This document shows, in pieces, positions 45,947 to 54,883 of a stretch of DNA of 64,000 nucleotides. The notes under the pieces were generated by a model. It did not search any database. It was not told the origin of the DNA and saw only the letters and a list, made by a program, of their open reading frames with translations. Positions within the stretch are counted from its first letter, which is position 1; each line of letters starts with the position of its first letter. This DNA comes from Ferrithrix thermotolerans DSM 19514 (lineage in GTDB: Bacteria > Actinomycetota > Acidimicrobiia > Acidimicrobiales > Acidimicrobiaceae), in the NCBI RefSeq assembly GCF_900128965.1, contig NZ_FQUL01000001.1:102013-166012 (forward strand), given 5' to 3'. The translations under genes were made by a program, and so were the position numbers.

Positions 45947-46986
45947 TACCCCCTCTGTCGCTGTCCTAAAGATCCCAAACGATTGATCGCGGTTCCTAAG
46001 AGTCCTACGATACCTTTAGGCACAAAAAGAACGAACACAACGATGATTGCCCCAAAGATCAGCTGAAAGTACTGAGGTTGCGTCACGCCAACGTAGGAGT
46101 AAAGACCGTAGAGAACGACAGCCCCTATTACTGGACCCATTGTCGTGCCCACTCCACCAAATAGTGCGAAGACGATAGCGAAAACGGATATCGAGATGTC
46201 AAAGACAGCGCTTGGATAAAAGATTGTTATCGTCCATGCAAAGACTCCTCCCGCTAGCCCTGCTATCGCCGCCGATATAAGCCATGCTTTTGTTCTCTCT
46301 ACTACGACGTTTACCCCACTTAAAGAGGCGCTAACGGGATCGTTTTTGATAGCACGGAGTGCCAGACCAAGCTTGGATCGCTTCACAGCTATCACGGTCA
46401 AGATGCTAAGCCCTAAGAGCACCACGGCTACGACATAGCTCCCGCCAGAGCTATAGACAGAACCGATGTTGATCCCATAGGGACCTTGCGTAATTGACTT
46501 GAGTGACGGATTACCGATAATCGCATAGAGAGCTTCGGCTGCCGCAAGGGTGGCGATCGCAAAGTAAGAACCCTTCAGCCTCAAAAGCGGCATGAGAACA
46601 AGAGCAACCAATGCTGAGATCGCTCCCCCAACTATGATCGACACCTCCGGTGGCAGGTTAAAGTCCAGTATGGCCAAGGATGTCGCATATGCTCCTACAC
46701 CGTAAAAACCAACATACCCAAAGGGAAGGTACCCAGTAAATCCGTAGATAATGTTCACACCTTCAGCTAGGGCAACGTAGATCATGATAGATATAAGCAA
46801 GATCTCATTGGAGTAAAAGTGAGGCGCAAGCGAGAATATAACCACCGGAACCACTACCGCTAAAAGATCCTTCAGGTTGCGTCTCTTAAGTAAAGACCCA
46901 AGGCCTCTAAGACTTTGACCCTTATCTGTCATCTGTCGATCGCCGCTCTTTGCGGGGATATCACCCAACTTCTCCTCGCTACGCAC
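45946..46986 (-). CDS. Branched-chain-type ABC permease (LivM-like), system 1
   Basis: A 346-residue inner-membrane permease with about ten helices. Family features are EGVNIIYGFTGYLPFGYVGFYGVGAYA and LALRAIKNDPVSASLSGVNV, the loop that contacts the ATPases. The first 45 residues are polar and cytoplasmic. GTG start with GAGGG six bases upstream, overlapping livH1 by eight bases. Confidence 0.93.
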   Translation of the reverse strand: MRSEEKLGDIPAKSGDRQMTDKGQSLRGLGSLLKRRNLKDLLAVVVPVVIFSLAPHFYSNEILLISIMIYVALAEGVNIIYGFTGYLPFGYVGFYGVGAYATSLAILDFNLPPEVSIIVGGAISALVALVLMPLLRLKGSYFAIATLAAAEALYAIIGNPSLKSITQGPYGINIGSVYSSGGSYVVAVVLLGLSILTVIAVKRSKLGLALRAIKNDPVSASLSGVNVVVERTKAWLISAAIAGLAGGVFAWTITIFYPSAVFDISISVFAIVFALFGGVGTTMGPVIGAVVLYGLYSYVGVTQPQYFQLIFGAIIVVFVLFVPKGIVGLLGTAINRLGSLGQRQRG

Positions 46987-47860
46987 TACGAACCCTCTTC
47001 CCTAATACACCACTGGGTTTGAACAACAAGACCGCTAGCAAAAGGACGTAGGGAATAAGCGAAGACCAGGAAGGAAGGTATAACTGAGCTAGCTCGAAAG
47101 CTACTCCAAAGATCAAACCTCCCACCACGGTCCCTCCAATATTACCCAGTGAACCTATAACGATCACAGCGAAGGCAAGTATGGTGAGATTGACACCCTC
47201 CGAAGGATCGACCCCACCGATCATAAAGGGAGCGATAGCTCCTACCGAGGCTGTTATCGCAAGACCCACGCCAAAGGTGATAGCGGACACCTTCCTAACA
47301 TCGATTCCGACCGCTGCCGCTTCTATCGGATCCGCCATGATCGCTCTCGTGGCGGTCCCTAGCTTGGTCCGATATAGATACAAAATCACTAGCCCCACCA
47401 TTGGAATGGACGCTCCCGCAACTATCCACCAAACGCCGGGATAACTCTGTCCCAGAAAGTGCACAGGGCCATGCACGAGCGAAGAATCCGGTATGGAGCG
47501 CTGATTGTTACCCAAGAAAATCGTTACCAACGCCTCCAAGATCTGAGATACTCCAAAGAATAGAATCAGTGACAACATCTCAGGGTCTTGCGCCCTCGAT
47601 AGAGGCCCATCGATGAGGCGATAGATGATGAATCCTGCCAACACCGTGGGCGGAATGACTAACACCACCGACAGCAGAGGGGAGATGTGATAGGTGTAGT
47701 ACAGCTCCCAGGAGGCGAACCCGCCGATCATTATAACGTCGCCGTGAGCTAAATTTACGATGCGTTGCACACCAAAGACTAGGTTGAGACCTATAGACAA
47801 AAAGGCGTAGAATAGACCGAACAGTACCCCTGCCACGACGGCATACTCAAATAACACCAT
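46979..47860 (-). CDS. Branched-chain-type ABC permease (LivH-like), system 1
   Basis: The second permease subunit, about 293 residues from ATG 47860 (the next codon is a GTG, four bases after GGAGG, and may be the true start; a longer frame extends to 47893). About eight helices are visible. SIGLNLVFGVQRIVNLAHGD is the LivH signature, and ATRAIMADPIEAAAVGIDVRK is the coupling loop. It lies downstream of the binding-protein gene, after a large stem-loop. Confidence 0.92.
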   Translation of the reverse strand: MVLFEYAVVAGVLFGLFYAFLSIGLNLVFGVQRIVNLAHGDVIMIGGFASWELYYTYHISPLLSVVLVIPPTVLAGFIIYRLIDGPLSRAQDPEMLSLILFFGVSQILEALVTIFLGNNQRSIPDSSLVHGPVHFLGQSYPGVWWIVAGASIPMVGLVILYLYRTKLGTATRAIMADPIEAAAVGIDVRKVSAITFGVGLAITASVGAIAPFMIGGVDPSEGVNLTILAFAVIVIGSLGNIGGTVVGGLIFGVAFELAQLYLPSWSSLIPYVLLLAVLLFKPSGVLGKRVRSA

Positions 47861-47906
47861 ACCTCCCAAGCCAACTCGAAAGCGCAAACACACCTAGGAC
47901 ACATAA

Positions 47907-47951
47907 GCGGATGCTTCTCAGGTAAGAGTCGCACCACTAAGAAGCATCCGC
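47907..47951 (-). repeat. 12-base perfect inverted repeat between binding-protein and permease genes
   Basis: GCGGATGCTTCT (47907-47918) and AGAAGCATCCGC (47940-47951) pair perfectly with a 21-base loop. No U-tract follows on the minus strand, so it is probably not a simple terminator. A stem-loop after a binding-protein gene often protects that part of the mRNA or reduces read-through, so that more binding protein than permease is made. Confidence 0.6.
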
Positions 47952-47989
47952 ATAACTAACCCTTTAGAACCCTCTATCCAGAGTCCTCC

Positions 47990-49261
47990 TCAGGGCGCAG
48001 GATACACAGCTGAAGCTGTCGCCTGCGAGGACGGATAGACGATTTGGACGGCGGTGTTGGTGTTACCCTGTGTAGGCATGAGCTGCGCTACAGGTAGTAG
48101 CTCTCCGACCTGGGCACCCTCGGAGTTTAGCTTAAACAAGCCTTCAAGTGTCGTAATCTTTCCAGACTCTGCCATCAGAGCAGAACGCAGACTCAGCTGA
48201 GAGATACTTGAGGCGTGATTGAGGGCAAGTTGGATCGTAAGTCCAGTATGGTAACCGTATATCTCAGGAGCGTTTACAGGACCTGGATACTGTTTCTGAA
48301 ACGCAGCTTCGAAGGCGGTCGTTCCCATTCCAAAGTTCACGTTGTTGTATGAGATAAGCGGAGGTGCTGCATAGGTGTAGGTATACGCAAGTCCGCTTTC
48401 ACCAACGTTCTTTTCAAGCAGCTGCTGCAGCTGTCCGGGAAATACGGTAAAGACCATCTTGAAGTGTGTCCCGCTCGACGCAAGATTACTAAGAAATGCT
48501 ATGTCGTTATTTGCGTAACCGAGCTCAATCACCGCGTCTGGGTGAGTCGCAGCCACGGCAGAGATGGTCGTTCCATAGGAAGATGTCGTTGTCGGTATCG
48601 CTTGGTTGTATACAGGGGTAATGCCCGCTGCTTTAAGACCATTTACGATTGTCGTGTCTTGTGAACCATCGAAGTCGTTTGAACCGTACACCAAGGCTAC
48701 CTTGTTGATCTTCTTCGCTATCAGGAACTGTACCAGAGGCTTTGGCCAAAGTGCGGAGGTCGGAAGGTCAGCCAGGACGATGTAGGGGTTATTCGGGGTA
48801 AAGAAGTTGGTTCCAGTACCGCTCTGGTCAAACAGTACCATGTGGTGTTCCTCTGCGATAGTCGCAGCAGGAGCTGTAAGAACAGACCCAAAGTCAGAGA
48901 CAAATATGTTGACTTTATTTTGAGTTACAAGCTGATCGTATAAGGTGGCCGCCGTTGCTGGAGAGCTCTGGTCGTTGTAGGCAACCAGCTTTACCGGAAT
49001 ACGCTTCTTGTACGCTGCCACATATACCCCACCTTTAGAGTTCTCGTGACTAACCCAAAACTTGAGACCGTCATACTCAGGCAGAGACTGATCAGCAAAC
49101 GAACCAGAGCCAGCATACAAAGTGCCAACCGTTATCTCGCTAGGCGCTGCCGAAGCAGATGAAGAAGACGCGGAAGACGATGCACTTCCGCAAGCCGCAC
49201 TTACCAAGGCAGAAGCAAGCAACACTCCGCCAACTTTAAAGTTAAACCGATTCAATCGCAT
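47990..49261 (-). CDS. ABC transporter substrate-binding lipoprotein, system 1
   Basis: A 423-residue type I periplasmic-binding protein of the LivK/UrtA/AmiC group. ATG 49261 gives a short signal peptide with a lipobox-like end (VSAAC, Cys24), followed by a serine/alanine-rich linker, as in a lipoprotein held outside the membrane. The mature part starts ITVGTLYAGSGSFADQSLPE; VSDFGSVLTAPAATIAEEHHM and YHTGLTIQLAL are further family features. It is about half identical by eye to the binding protein at 53572. The ligand is unknown: amino acids, urea or short amides are typical. Confidence 0.9.
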   Translation of the reverse strand: MRLNRFNFKVGGVLLASALVSAACGSASSSASSSSASAAPSEITVGTLYAGSGSFADQSLPEYDGLKFWVSHENSKGGVYVAAYKKRIPVKLVAYNDQSSPATAATLYDQLVTQNKVNIFVSDFGSVLTAPAATIAEEHHMVLFDQSGTGTNFFTPNNPYIVLADLPTSALWPKPLVQFLIAKKINKVALVYGSNDFDGSQDTTIVNGLKAAGITPVYNQAIPTTTSSYGTTISAVAATHPDAVIELGYANNDIAFLSNLASSGTHFKMVFTVFPGQLQQLLEKNVGESGLAYTYTYAAPPLISYNNVNFGMGTTAFEAAFQKQYPGPVNAPEIYGYHTGLTIQLALNHASSISQLSLRSALMAESGKITTLEGLFKLNSEGAQVGELLPVAQLMPTQGNTNTAVQIVYPSSQATASAVYPAP

Positions 49262-49312
49262 GGAAATGGTAATCTCCCCCTTCAAGCAACTTCAAATACA
49301 TGGTGTATGTAG

Positions 49313-49320
49313 TGTATACA
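49313..49320. promoter_or_regulatory. Candidate GntR-type operator upstream of binding protein 1
   Basis: TGTATACA is a perfect palindrome about 50 bases before the binding-protein start. It resembles the TTGTATACAA core reported for several FadR/FCR-type GntR proteins, and such a regulator is encoded at 52811-53509. The site is short and could arise by chance. Confidence 0.3.
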
Positions 49321-49415
49321 TGAAGGCATTCCATTTCAAGCGGAAAGGAAGATTTTTGTTAACACTTTCTAAAAGTTTTGTTTCTCAACCATACCAACAG
49401 AGGCGCAGTTTTAGG

Positions 49416-50114
49416 CTAGGAACCCCACAGGTACTTTTCAACAAAGCTGCCTTGGGATAGAAGTTCACCTGGGCTTCCGTCGACAACGATAGAACCACCT
49501 TCTATTACGTAAGCTCTATCTACAAGCGACAGTGTCCTATCGATGTCCTGTTCCACTAGGATGATACCAACCTGATAGGCAGCTATATCTGGCAACGTTC
49601 TTGCCAGTGCATCTGCTGAAATGGGAGAGAGTCCTAAAGACAGCTCATCGATCATCAAAAGCGAAGGCCGCGACATAAGTGCTCGGCCAAAGGCGCACTG
49701 CCTTCGCTGATAGGCACTTAGAGAGCCTGCCAGCATAGAAAGACAGTTCTTTAGGTCTGGGAACAAGGTAATTACCATCTCTATGTCCTCGTCACCTCTG
49801 ACCATCCCACCAACCATCAGGTTCTCTCGAACGGTCAAGGATCTAAATACACCTGGTCCGTCTGGAACGTAACCAAGGGACCTGCGAATCCTCTCTTCTG
49901 GGCCTAGTTGGGATACATCCACGCCATCGAGGGATATCTTTCCTGTTGTCGTCTGGATAAGACCCGCCACGGCGTTAAGCAGCGTCGTCTTTCCAGCTCC
50001 GTTGGCTCCGACTATTCCTACTATGTCTACCGTGTCCACCTCGAAGGAGATCCCCTCAAGCACCCTCTTGCCTTCCAAGGAGACTGAAAGTTCTTCGACG
50101 ACAAGTTTGGACAT
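49416..50114 (-). CDS. Branched-chain-type ABC transporter ATPase (LivF-like), system 2
   Basis: A 232-residue ATPase with Walker A GANGAGKTT near residue 36, SVRENLMVGGMV-like LivF features (LTVRENLMVGG) and Walker B LLMIDELSLGLSP. The signature segment is AGSLSAYQRRQCAFGRAL, in which the LSGGQ consensus is much altered (LSAYQ). It starts 11 bases after livG2 and is the last gene of system 2. Confidence 0.92.
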   Translation of the reverse strand: MSKLVVEELSVSLEGKRVLEGISFEVDTVDIVGIVGANGAGKTTLLNAVAGLIQTTTGKISLDGVDVSQLGPEERIRRSLGYVPDGPGVFRSLTVRENLMVGGMVRGDEDIEMVITLFPDLKNCLSMLAGSLSAYQRRQCAFGRALMSRPSLLMIDELSLGLSPISADALARTLPDIAAYQVGIILVEQDIDRTLSLVDRAYVIEGGSIVVDGSPGELLSQGSFVEKYLWGS

Positions 50115-50125
50115 CGAAAATATCC

Positions 50126-50884
50126 CTAGAACTGGCCCCTGCGCAGAAAACGACCACCGAGATACATCTCTACGATATCTTCTCTCGCCAAGACCTCTCG
50201 GGGCTCGCCCTCCCCGATCAGCTGTCCGTTAGACAAAAATATGGCTGAGTCCGCTATCTCTAGTGCCGCCCTTACAACATGCTCTACAGCAACTACGGTG
50301 ATTCCTAAGGACCGTAGTTTCAATATAAGTTCCAGCGTCTCGTCCACCTGCGTAGGTGAGAGTCCGCCTAACGGCTCATCTAGTAGTAACAGTCGTGGAT
50401 TTAGACCCATGGCTCTAGCAAGCTCCAGTCTCCTGGTTTGCGCAGTTGACAACTCTTTGGCCTCTAGGTCACTTTGATCGATGAGTCCACAGAGCTCAAG
50501 CATGTGGGCGGCCTTCTCCGCCGCCATCTTCTTCGATCCAACACCACGTGACTTTGCATATATCGGCAAGAATACATTGTCGAAGGTATTTAGATGAGAG
50601 ACAACTCTTGGTATCTGAAAGGTTCTTGCGATACCTAAAGCTGGGACCTTCCACGCCTTAGCTCCAGTTATCTCCTTGTTCTCAAGGAAGACCTTACCCT
50701 TCTTAGGTTTAAACTCCCCGGAGATACAGCCTAAAAGAGTTGACTTTCCTGCACCGTTTGGGCCAATTACAGTGGTAATCGATTCCTTTGACAAAGAGAA
50801 CGATACGTCCCGTAACGCATCGACGCCACCAAAACGACACCTTAGATTCACGACCTCCAAGAAGGGGTTAACCGCCATTGCCAC
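50126..50884 (-). CDS. Branched-chain-type ABC transporter ATPase (LivG-like), system 2
   Basis: A 252-residue ATPase with Walker A GPNGAGKST near residue 37, the LivG element IARTFQIPRVVSHLNTFDNV and Walker B LLLLDEPLGGLSP. The signature region reads KELSTAQTRRLELARAM, like its system 1 counterpart. Start GTG 50884 or ATG 50878, both inside the end of livM2. Confidence 0.92.
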   Translation of the reverse strand: MAMAVNPFLEVVNLRCRFGGVDALRDVSFSLSKESITTVIGPNGAGKSTLLGCISGEFKPKKGKVFLENKEITGAKAWKVPALGIARTFQIPRVVSHLNTFDNVFLPIYAKSRGVGSKKMAAEKAAHMLELCGLIDQSDLEAKELSTAQTRRLELARAMGLNPRLLLLDEPLGGLSPTQVDETLELILKLRSLGITVVAVEHVVRAALEIADSAIFLSNGQLIGEGEPREVLAREDIVEMYLGGRFLRRGQF

Positions 50885-51923
50885 CCGACCTTAGGGCTCT
50901 CAACGCCTTGGGTATGTATACGTAACTTCTTTTGTAGAACTCTGGATCCGTTGTCGGATCCGATCCAGGAACCTGCGGTGAAGGCCCTGAAGGCGGGGGG
51001 AAGCTCTCTGCATGACGCAAGACACCCAGTATTGAGATTAGAGCTACAACCACATCTTGGGTGGCATTGGAGTGTCCACCCACTACAGAAAGCGCAGCTG
51101 TGACCACAACTGCGCCCAGTATAGGTCCTAGCACAGTTCCACCACCACCGATCAGAACCATAGCTACCATAGTGAGAGAGAGCCTCGGATTAAATACAAG
51201 GTTGGGATCTAATGCCACCTGCTGAAACCCAAACACACCCCCTGCCAAGGCCGCTATAGCTCCCGAAGCTGCAAAGGCAGCGACCTTATACAACCTGGTA
51301 TTTACTCCAACAGACCTTGCAATGGACTCATTTTCCCTTATCAGACGAAGAGCCCCTCCCAAGGGTGAGCTAACCACGAACGCAACAGATAAGGTCGCAA
51401 CAACAGCAAGCGCCAGATAGATAAGGACAAATCCCCTTGTAGATGGATAGGCCATAATAGGAGAGGTCCCATAGGTTGTAATTGTAATTCCAACCCCACC
51501 TGGCGTCACCGACGAGTACCAGGAGAACACCTCAGAGACCGCAAGAGACGCCACCAAGGTGGCAACAGCGAAGTACGGGCCTCGAAGTGACAGTAACGGT
51601 ACGCCCATTACAAGCGCAAATAAAACGGCAGCCACTGCCGCCACTGCCAGACTGGTAGCGAAAGACAGATGGCCGTACTCAATGGAGACCCCCATAGCGT
51701 ACGCCCCTATACCAAAAAACGCGACCTGCCCAAGACTAGAGTACCCGGTAAGGCCACCGATCAGATTCCAGGACTGAGAGAGCGTAACAAGAAGAAACAG
51801 CTCAGCAAGGGAGCTGGTTCCTTTGAAAAGCAGCTCTAACGCCGACGAGATCACTAGAGCAACAAATAGGTATGTACCTTTCTTATAGGACCACTTACCG
51901 AGATGTACCTCAACCCTGCTCAT
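50868..51923 (-). CDS. Branched-chain-type ABC permease (LivM-like), system 2
   Basis: A 351-residue permease with about ten helices and the family segment WNLIGGLTGYSSLGQVAFFGIGAYA. GALRLIRENESIARSVGVNT is the coupling loop. A hydrophilic tail of about 55 residues rich in Pro, Ser and Gly follows the last helix; this tail is absent from the system 1 protein. The ATG overlaps the livH2 stop codon by four bases. Confidence 0.92.
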   Translation of the reverse strand: MSRVEVHLGKWSYKKGTYLFVALVISSALELLFKGTSSLAELFLLVTLSQSWNLIGGLTGYSSLGQVAFFGIGAYAMGVSIEYGHLSFATSLAVAAVAAVLFALVMGVPLLSLRGPYFAVATLVASLAVSEVFSWYSSVTPGGVGITITTYGTSPIMAYPSTRGFVLIYLALAVVATLSVAFVVSSPLGGALRLIRENESIARSVGVNTRLYKVAAFAASGAIAALAGGVFGFQQVALDPNLVFNPRLSLTMVAMVLIGGGGTVLGPILGAVVVTAALSVVGGHSNATQDVVVALISILGVLRHAESFPPPSGPSPQVPGSDPTTDPEFYKRSYVYIPKALRALRSGGNGG

Positions 51924-52789
51924 CTAGTTGTACTTCCTCTAGAGGACACTCTTGGGATAAAGTCGAATCGAACAGACAACACGACCACCATGACAGCAAG
52001 AACTACCACGTCGATGACTCCACTTGGAACCAGTAACTCAAGTAGAGATCCAAGGGTGACAAACATCATTGTCACGAAGTATCCCCGCCAGAGACTTCCT
52101 AGTCCCCCCACGATCGCCGATGCTGCGATGTAAAGTGTCATCTGATCGTAGCTAGAACTGCTAATGGGCGAGGACACGGCATACAAAGCTCCCCCAGCAG
52201 CCGCTAGGAATGCAGCGATCGCCGATGTAATGGCAACTACTCTCGCTGAATTGATTCCACTTATAGTAGCCAACACCTTGTCGCTGCTTACAGCCCGTAC
52301 AACGAGTCCAAATGAGGTCCTCTCGCTAAGCAGCACTATGATCAATGTAACCAGCAAAGATATCGAAACGGTAGCTGGGGTGACCAAAGACAGATCGAAC
52401 CCATCTTGTACCAGATACGTCGTACCCAACGCTACAGGAATTGAGCGATAGTCTGAGGTCAAAAAGATACCAAGCAGTCCTGTCATTCCAAGACCGAGGG
52501 CGTAGGTCAGCACAATGTTGTAAAAGATCGGCCGCTGGGTAAGCACGGTGATGACCTTCGCCTGAAGTAGATATGCAAGTAGAACACAGACGGTAACCGC
52601 AAGGGATACAGCACTTAAAAGGGGAAGGTCAAAGTTAGAGTCGAATAGCCAAGACAGCAGACCCCCTCCAAGGAAATAAGCCCCTAGTGACAGATTTACA
52701 ACACCTGAGACTTTCCAGAGGAGAGTAAAGCCAACCGTCGCTAAAGCTATCGCCGCCCCTTGCCCTACCCCAATCGCCAGGTTTCCCAT
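51920..52789 (-). CDS. Branched-chain-type ABC permease (LivH-like), system 2
   Basis: A 289-residue permease with about eight helices. GFTLLWKVSGVVNLSLGAYF corresponds to the LivH signature but lacks its AHGD end, and LVVRAVSSDKVLATISGINS is the coupling loop. It is the gene after the GntR regulator, 21 bases on. No binding-protein gene lies upstream on this strand; the divergent one at 53572 is the likely partner. Confidence 0.9.
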   Translation of the reverse strand: MGNLAIGVGQGAAIALATVGFTLLWKVSGVVNLSLGAYFLGGGLLSWLFDSNFDLPLLSAVSLAVTVCVLLAYLLQAKVITVLTQRPIFYNIVLTYALGLGMTGLLGIFLTSDYRSIPVALGTTYLVQDGFDLSLVTPATVSISLLVTLIIVLLSERTSFGLVVRAVSSDKVLATISGINSARVVAITSAIAAFLAAAGGALYAVSSPISSSSYDQMTLYIAASAIVGGLGSLWRGYFVTMMFVTLGSLLELLVPSGVIDVVVLAVMVVVLSVRFDFIPRVSSRGSTTR

Positions 52790-52810
52790 GAGCTCAGCGG
52801 TATCCCGGTG

Positions 52811-53509
52811 CTAGCGGGAACGGTCAACAAGCAATAGAGCTAATGGATCATCGGTATCCTCAGACGCTTCTTGCGCACTTCTTAGGCGAGCAAGTCCATC
52901 TAAGATAGAGTTTCGGGTTATAGACTCCGCCTGCTCTTTATCCCCTACTCGAATCGCCTCCAACAAGGTAGCATGCTCCGACTTCGAGTGCTCCGCCGCA
53001 CCAACCAAAGATACGTGCACACGACTATAGGGTTCTACGAGGTTCTGAACCTGGGTGACAAGCCTAAGGGCGTGTCTTTTTCCAGCTAGCTCGAAGAGTC
53101 TGCGGTGAAATAGATAGTGTTGCGACGCCCAACCGTCGAGATCATCGCTGGCAAGTTCCGACATCTTAATGAGAAGGGTATTGAGTTCAGCAAAGTCACT
53201 AGCACTCATTCGGTCGACCGCTGCGACCGTAAGTGGAGGCTCCAACTGGAGACGAAGTTCAAACAACTCCTCTATTTCTTTTCCGCGAAGTTCAGTAATG
53301 ACCGCTCCCACACCCGGCCTCATCACTACAAGACCTTCACCAACTAGTGTCCTAAGCGCCTCACGTAGTGGTATGCGACTTACGCCAAACTTTTGCGCCA
53401 ACTCGTCTTGGTTCAAAGATTGACCGGGGAGAATAACCCTCTCCCTCACCGCTCTGCGAAGAAGTTCAACGATCTGATCTGGGTGCATGTTTCGAGCCAC
53501 TATCGACAT
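52811..53509 (-). CDS. GntR-family (FCR/FadR-type) transcription regulator
   Basis: A regulator of about 232 residues. The N-terminal winged helix (about 5-70) shows LNQDELAQKFGVSRIPLREA and LRTLVGEGLVVMRPGVGAVI. The C-terminal FCD domain (about 80-215) has helical metal- and ligand-binding elements (ELFELRLQLEPPL; FHRRLFELAGK; EHATLLEAIRVGD). ATG 53509 is chosen; TTG 53521 and GTG 53500 are alternatives. TATATT at 53510-53515 could be a -10 box for a leaderless message from GTG 53500. It heads the tandem ABC gene cluster and is divergent from binding protein 2, and so probably controls both. Confidence 0.9.
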   Translation of the reverse strand: MSIVARNMHPDQIVELLRRAVRERVILPGQSLNQDELAQKFGVSRIPLREALRTLVGEGLVVMRPGVGAVITELRGKEIEELFELRLQLEPPLTVAAVDRMSASDFAELNTLLIKMSELASDDLDGWASQHYLFHRRLFELAGKRHALRLVTQVQNLVEPYSRVHVSLVGAAEHSKSEHATLLEAIRVGDKEQAESITRNSILDGLARLRSAQEASEDTDDPLALLLVDRSR

Positions 53510-53519
53510 AATATAACTC

Positions 53520-53535
53520 AAGGAGGTGAACCATC
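53520..53535 (+). promoter_or_regulatory. Full-strength SD sequence without a standard start codon
   Basis: AAGGAGGTG (53520-53528) is a near-perfect complement of the 16S rRNA tail. The codon at normal distance is ATC (53533), in frame with the binding-protein gene downstream and open to it, whereas the first standard start is the GTG at 53572. An alternative is a tiny frame beginning at the GTG inside the SD sequence (11 codons). On the other strand the same bases read GGTTCACCTCCTT, close to the 16S rRNA 3' end. Confidence 0.4.
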
Positions 53536-53571
53536 CCCCAAAGACGACGCCAAAATATTAATTCGCTTACT

Positions 53572-54855
53572 GTGGTAAGTCGCTCATTGAGATCCAAGGC
53601 GCTGAGTCAGACTATACATCCACCGGGAACCACTCGAGATCGCCCGAAGATCTCTTTTCGATGGATAGCGTTTATCCTCGCTCTATCCTTTACTGCGTCG
53701 GCCTGCCAGATAGTCAACTCCGCTCCATTGACGCAGAGTCGCGTCGTCACCATAGGCACCTTGTACGCAGGCAGCGGTGCGTTTGAGAGTTCATCCTTGC
53801 CAGAGCTTGAGGGTTTGAAGTTCTGGATCCATGAGGTCAATAAACGAGGAGGAGTATATGTTAGGGCGTATGGAGGTCTTGCCACTGTAAATCTCGTGGC
53901 ACTTGATGACAAAAGCTCGCCCTCCCTAGCTCGCTTACTCTACCGGGAACTTATCACGAGATACCACGTCAATCTACTGGTGTCCGACTTCGGGTCGGTG
54001 CTCACACAACCCGCCATCGCCATGGCCCAGCAGCACCAGATGGTGCTGTTCGATCAAAGTGGAACGGGGTCCGGTTTCTTCCTCGCTAACGACCCTTTCT
54101 TGGTTCTATGCGATCTACCGACCTCACAGGTATGGCCTCTACCGCTTGGCAAGTTTCTGTTAAGACAGATGGTCAAGCGCGTGGCGATAATCTACGCCTC
54201 AAATCCTTTCGACTCAGCACAAGACCAAACGGTATCGACGGTACTAACCAAAGCAGGGCTACCTCCTGTCGCAAATATCTCTGTACCCACCTCAACCACC
54301 AATTATGCTCGCTACCTTCGTCAGATAGAACCCTTGAAACCTAAAGCGGTAATAGAGTTTGGATACTTCAACAACGACGTTGCATTTTTGAATCAGATCT
54401 ACCACACTCCACTTGACGAAGCTTTGCGCTTCACGGCATTTCCCGGACAACTGTTATCTGACTTTATAGGTAGGGTACCCCCGCAGGCATTAGCGGGCAC
54501 CTTCACCTATAACTTTCCTCCCTCGCTCCGCTACAGAACGACTAACTCAGGTCTAGATACTCAGAGATTTGACGAGATCTTTATGGCGTGGTCGAAGCAT
54601 CCACCTAACTTCCTAGACGTTGCTGGATACAACACAGGTTTGATAATACAAGCCTCTCTACAACACGCAACGGACGATACTCAGCTTGGCATTCGAGCTG
54701 CGCTAAATTCGATCTCCGGCCACCTAAACACACTAGAGGGTACCTTTGAGATCGACTCATCCGGTGCCCAGCTAGGCGAGTCGCTTCCCATAGCCAAGAT
54801 ACTTTATCGGCACAGAACGGAAAACTTCATGAGTTTAAAAACTGTATACCCATAG
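53572..54855 (+). CDS. ABC transporter substrate-binding lipoprotein, system 2
   Basis: A 427-residue type I binding protein, a clear paralog of the one at 47990-49261 (shared GTLYAGSG, VSDFGSVLT, VLFDQSGTG and TFTYNF-like blocks). The signal helix is WIAFILALSFTASAC with the lipobox cysteine at residue 45, so about 28 residues lie before the helix, unusually many. The start is uncertain: GTG 53572 has no SD sequence, while an in-frame ATC at 53533 does. It is divergent from the GntR gene and probably serves the permeases of system 2. Confidence 0.87.
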   Translation: MVSRSLRSKALSQTIHPPGTTRDRPKISFRWIAFILALSFTASACQIVNSAPLTQSRVVTIGTLYAGSGAFESSSLPELEGLKFWIHEVNKRGGVYVRAYGGLATVNLVALDDKSSPSLARLLYRELITRYHVNLLVSDFGSVLTQPAIAMAQQHQMVLFDQSGTGSGFFLANDPFLVLCDLPTSQVWPLPLGKFLLRQMVKRVAIIYASNPFDSAQDQTVSTVLTKAGLPPVANISVPTSTTNYARYLRQIEPLKPKAVIEFGYFNNDVAFLNQIYHTPLDEALRFTAFPGQLLSDFIGRVPPQALAGTFTYNFPPSLRYRTTNSGLDTQRFDEIFMAWSKHPPNFLDVAGYNTGLIIQASLQHATDDTQLGIRAALNSISGHLNTLEGTFEIDSSGAQLGESLPIAKILYRHRTENFMSLKTVYP

Positions 54856-54883
54856 ACCGCTTAGCTCACAGTAGCTCCAATCA

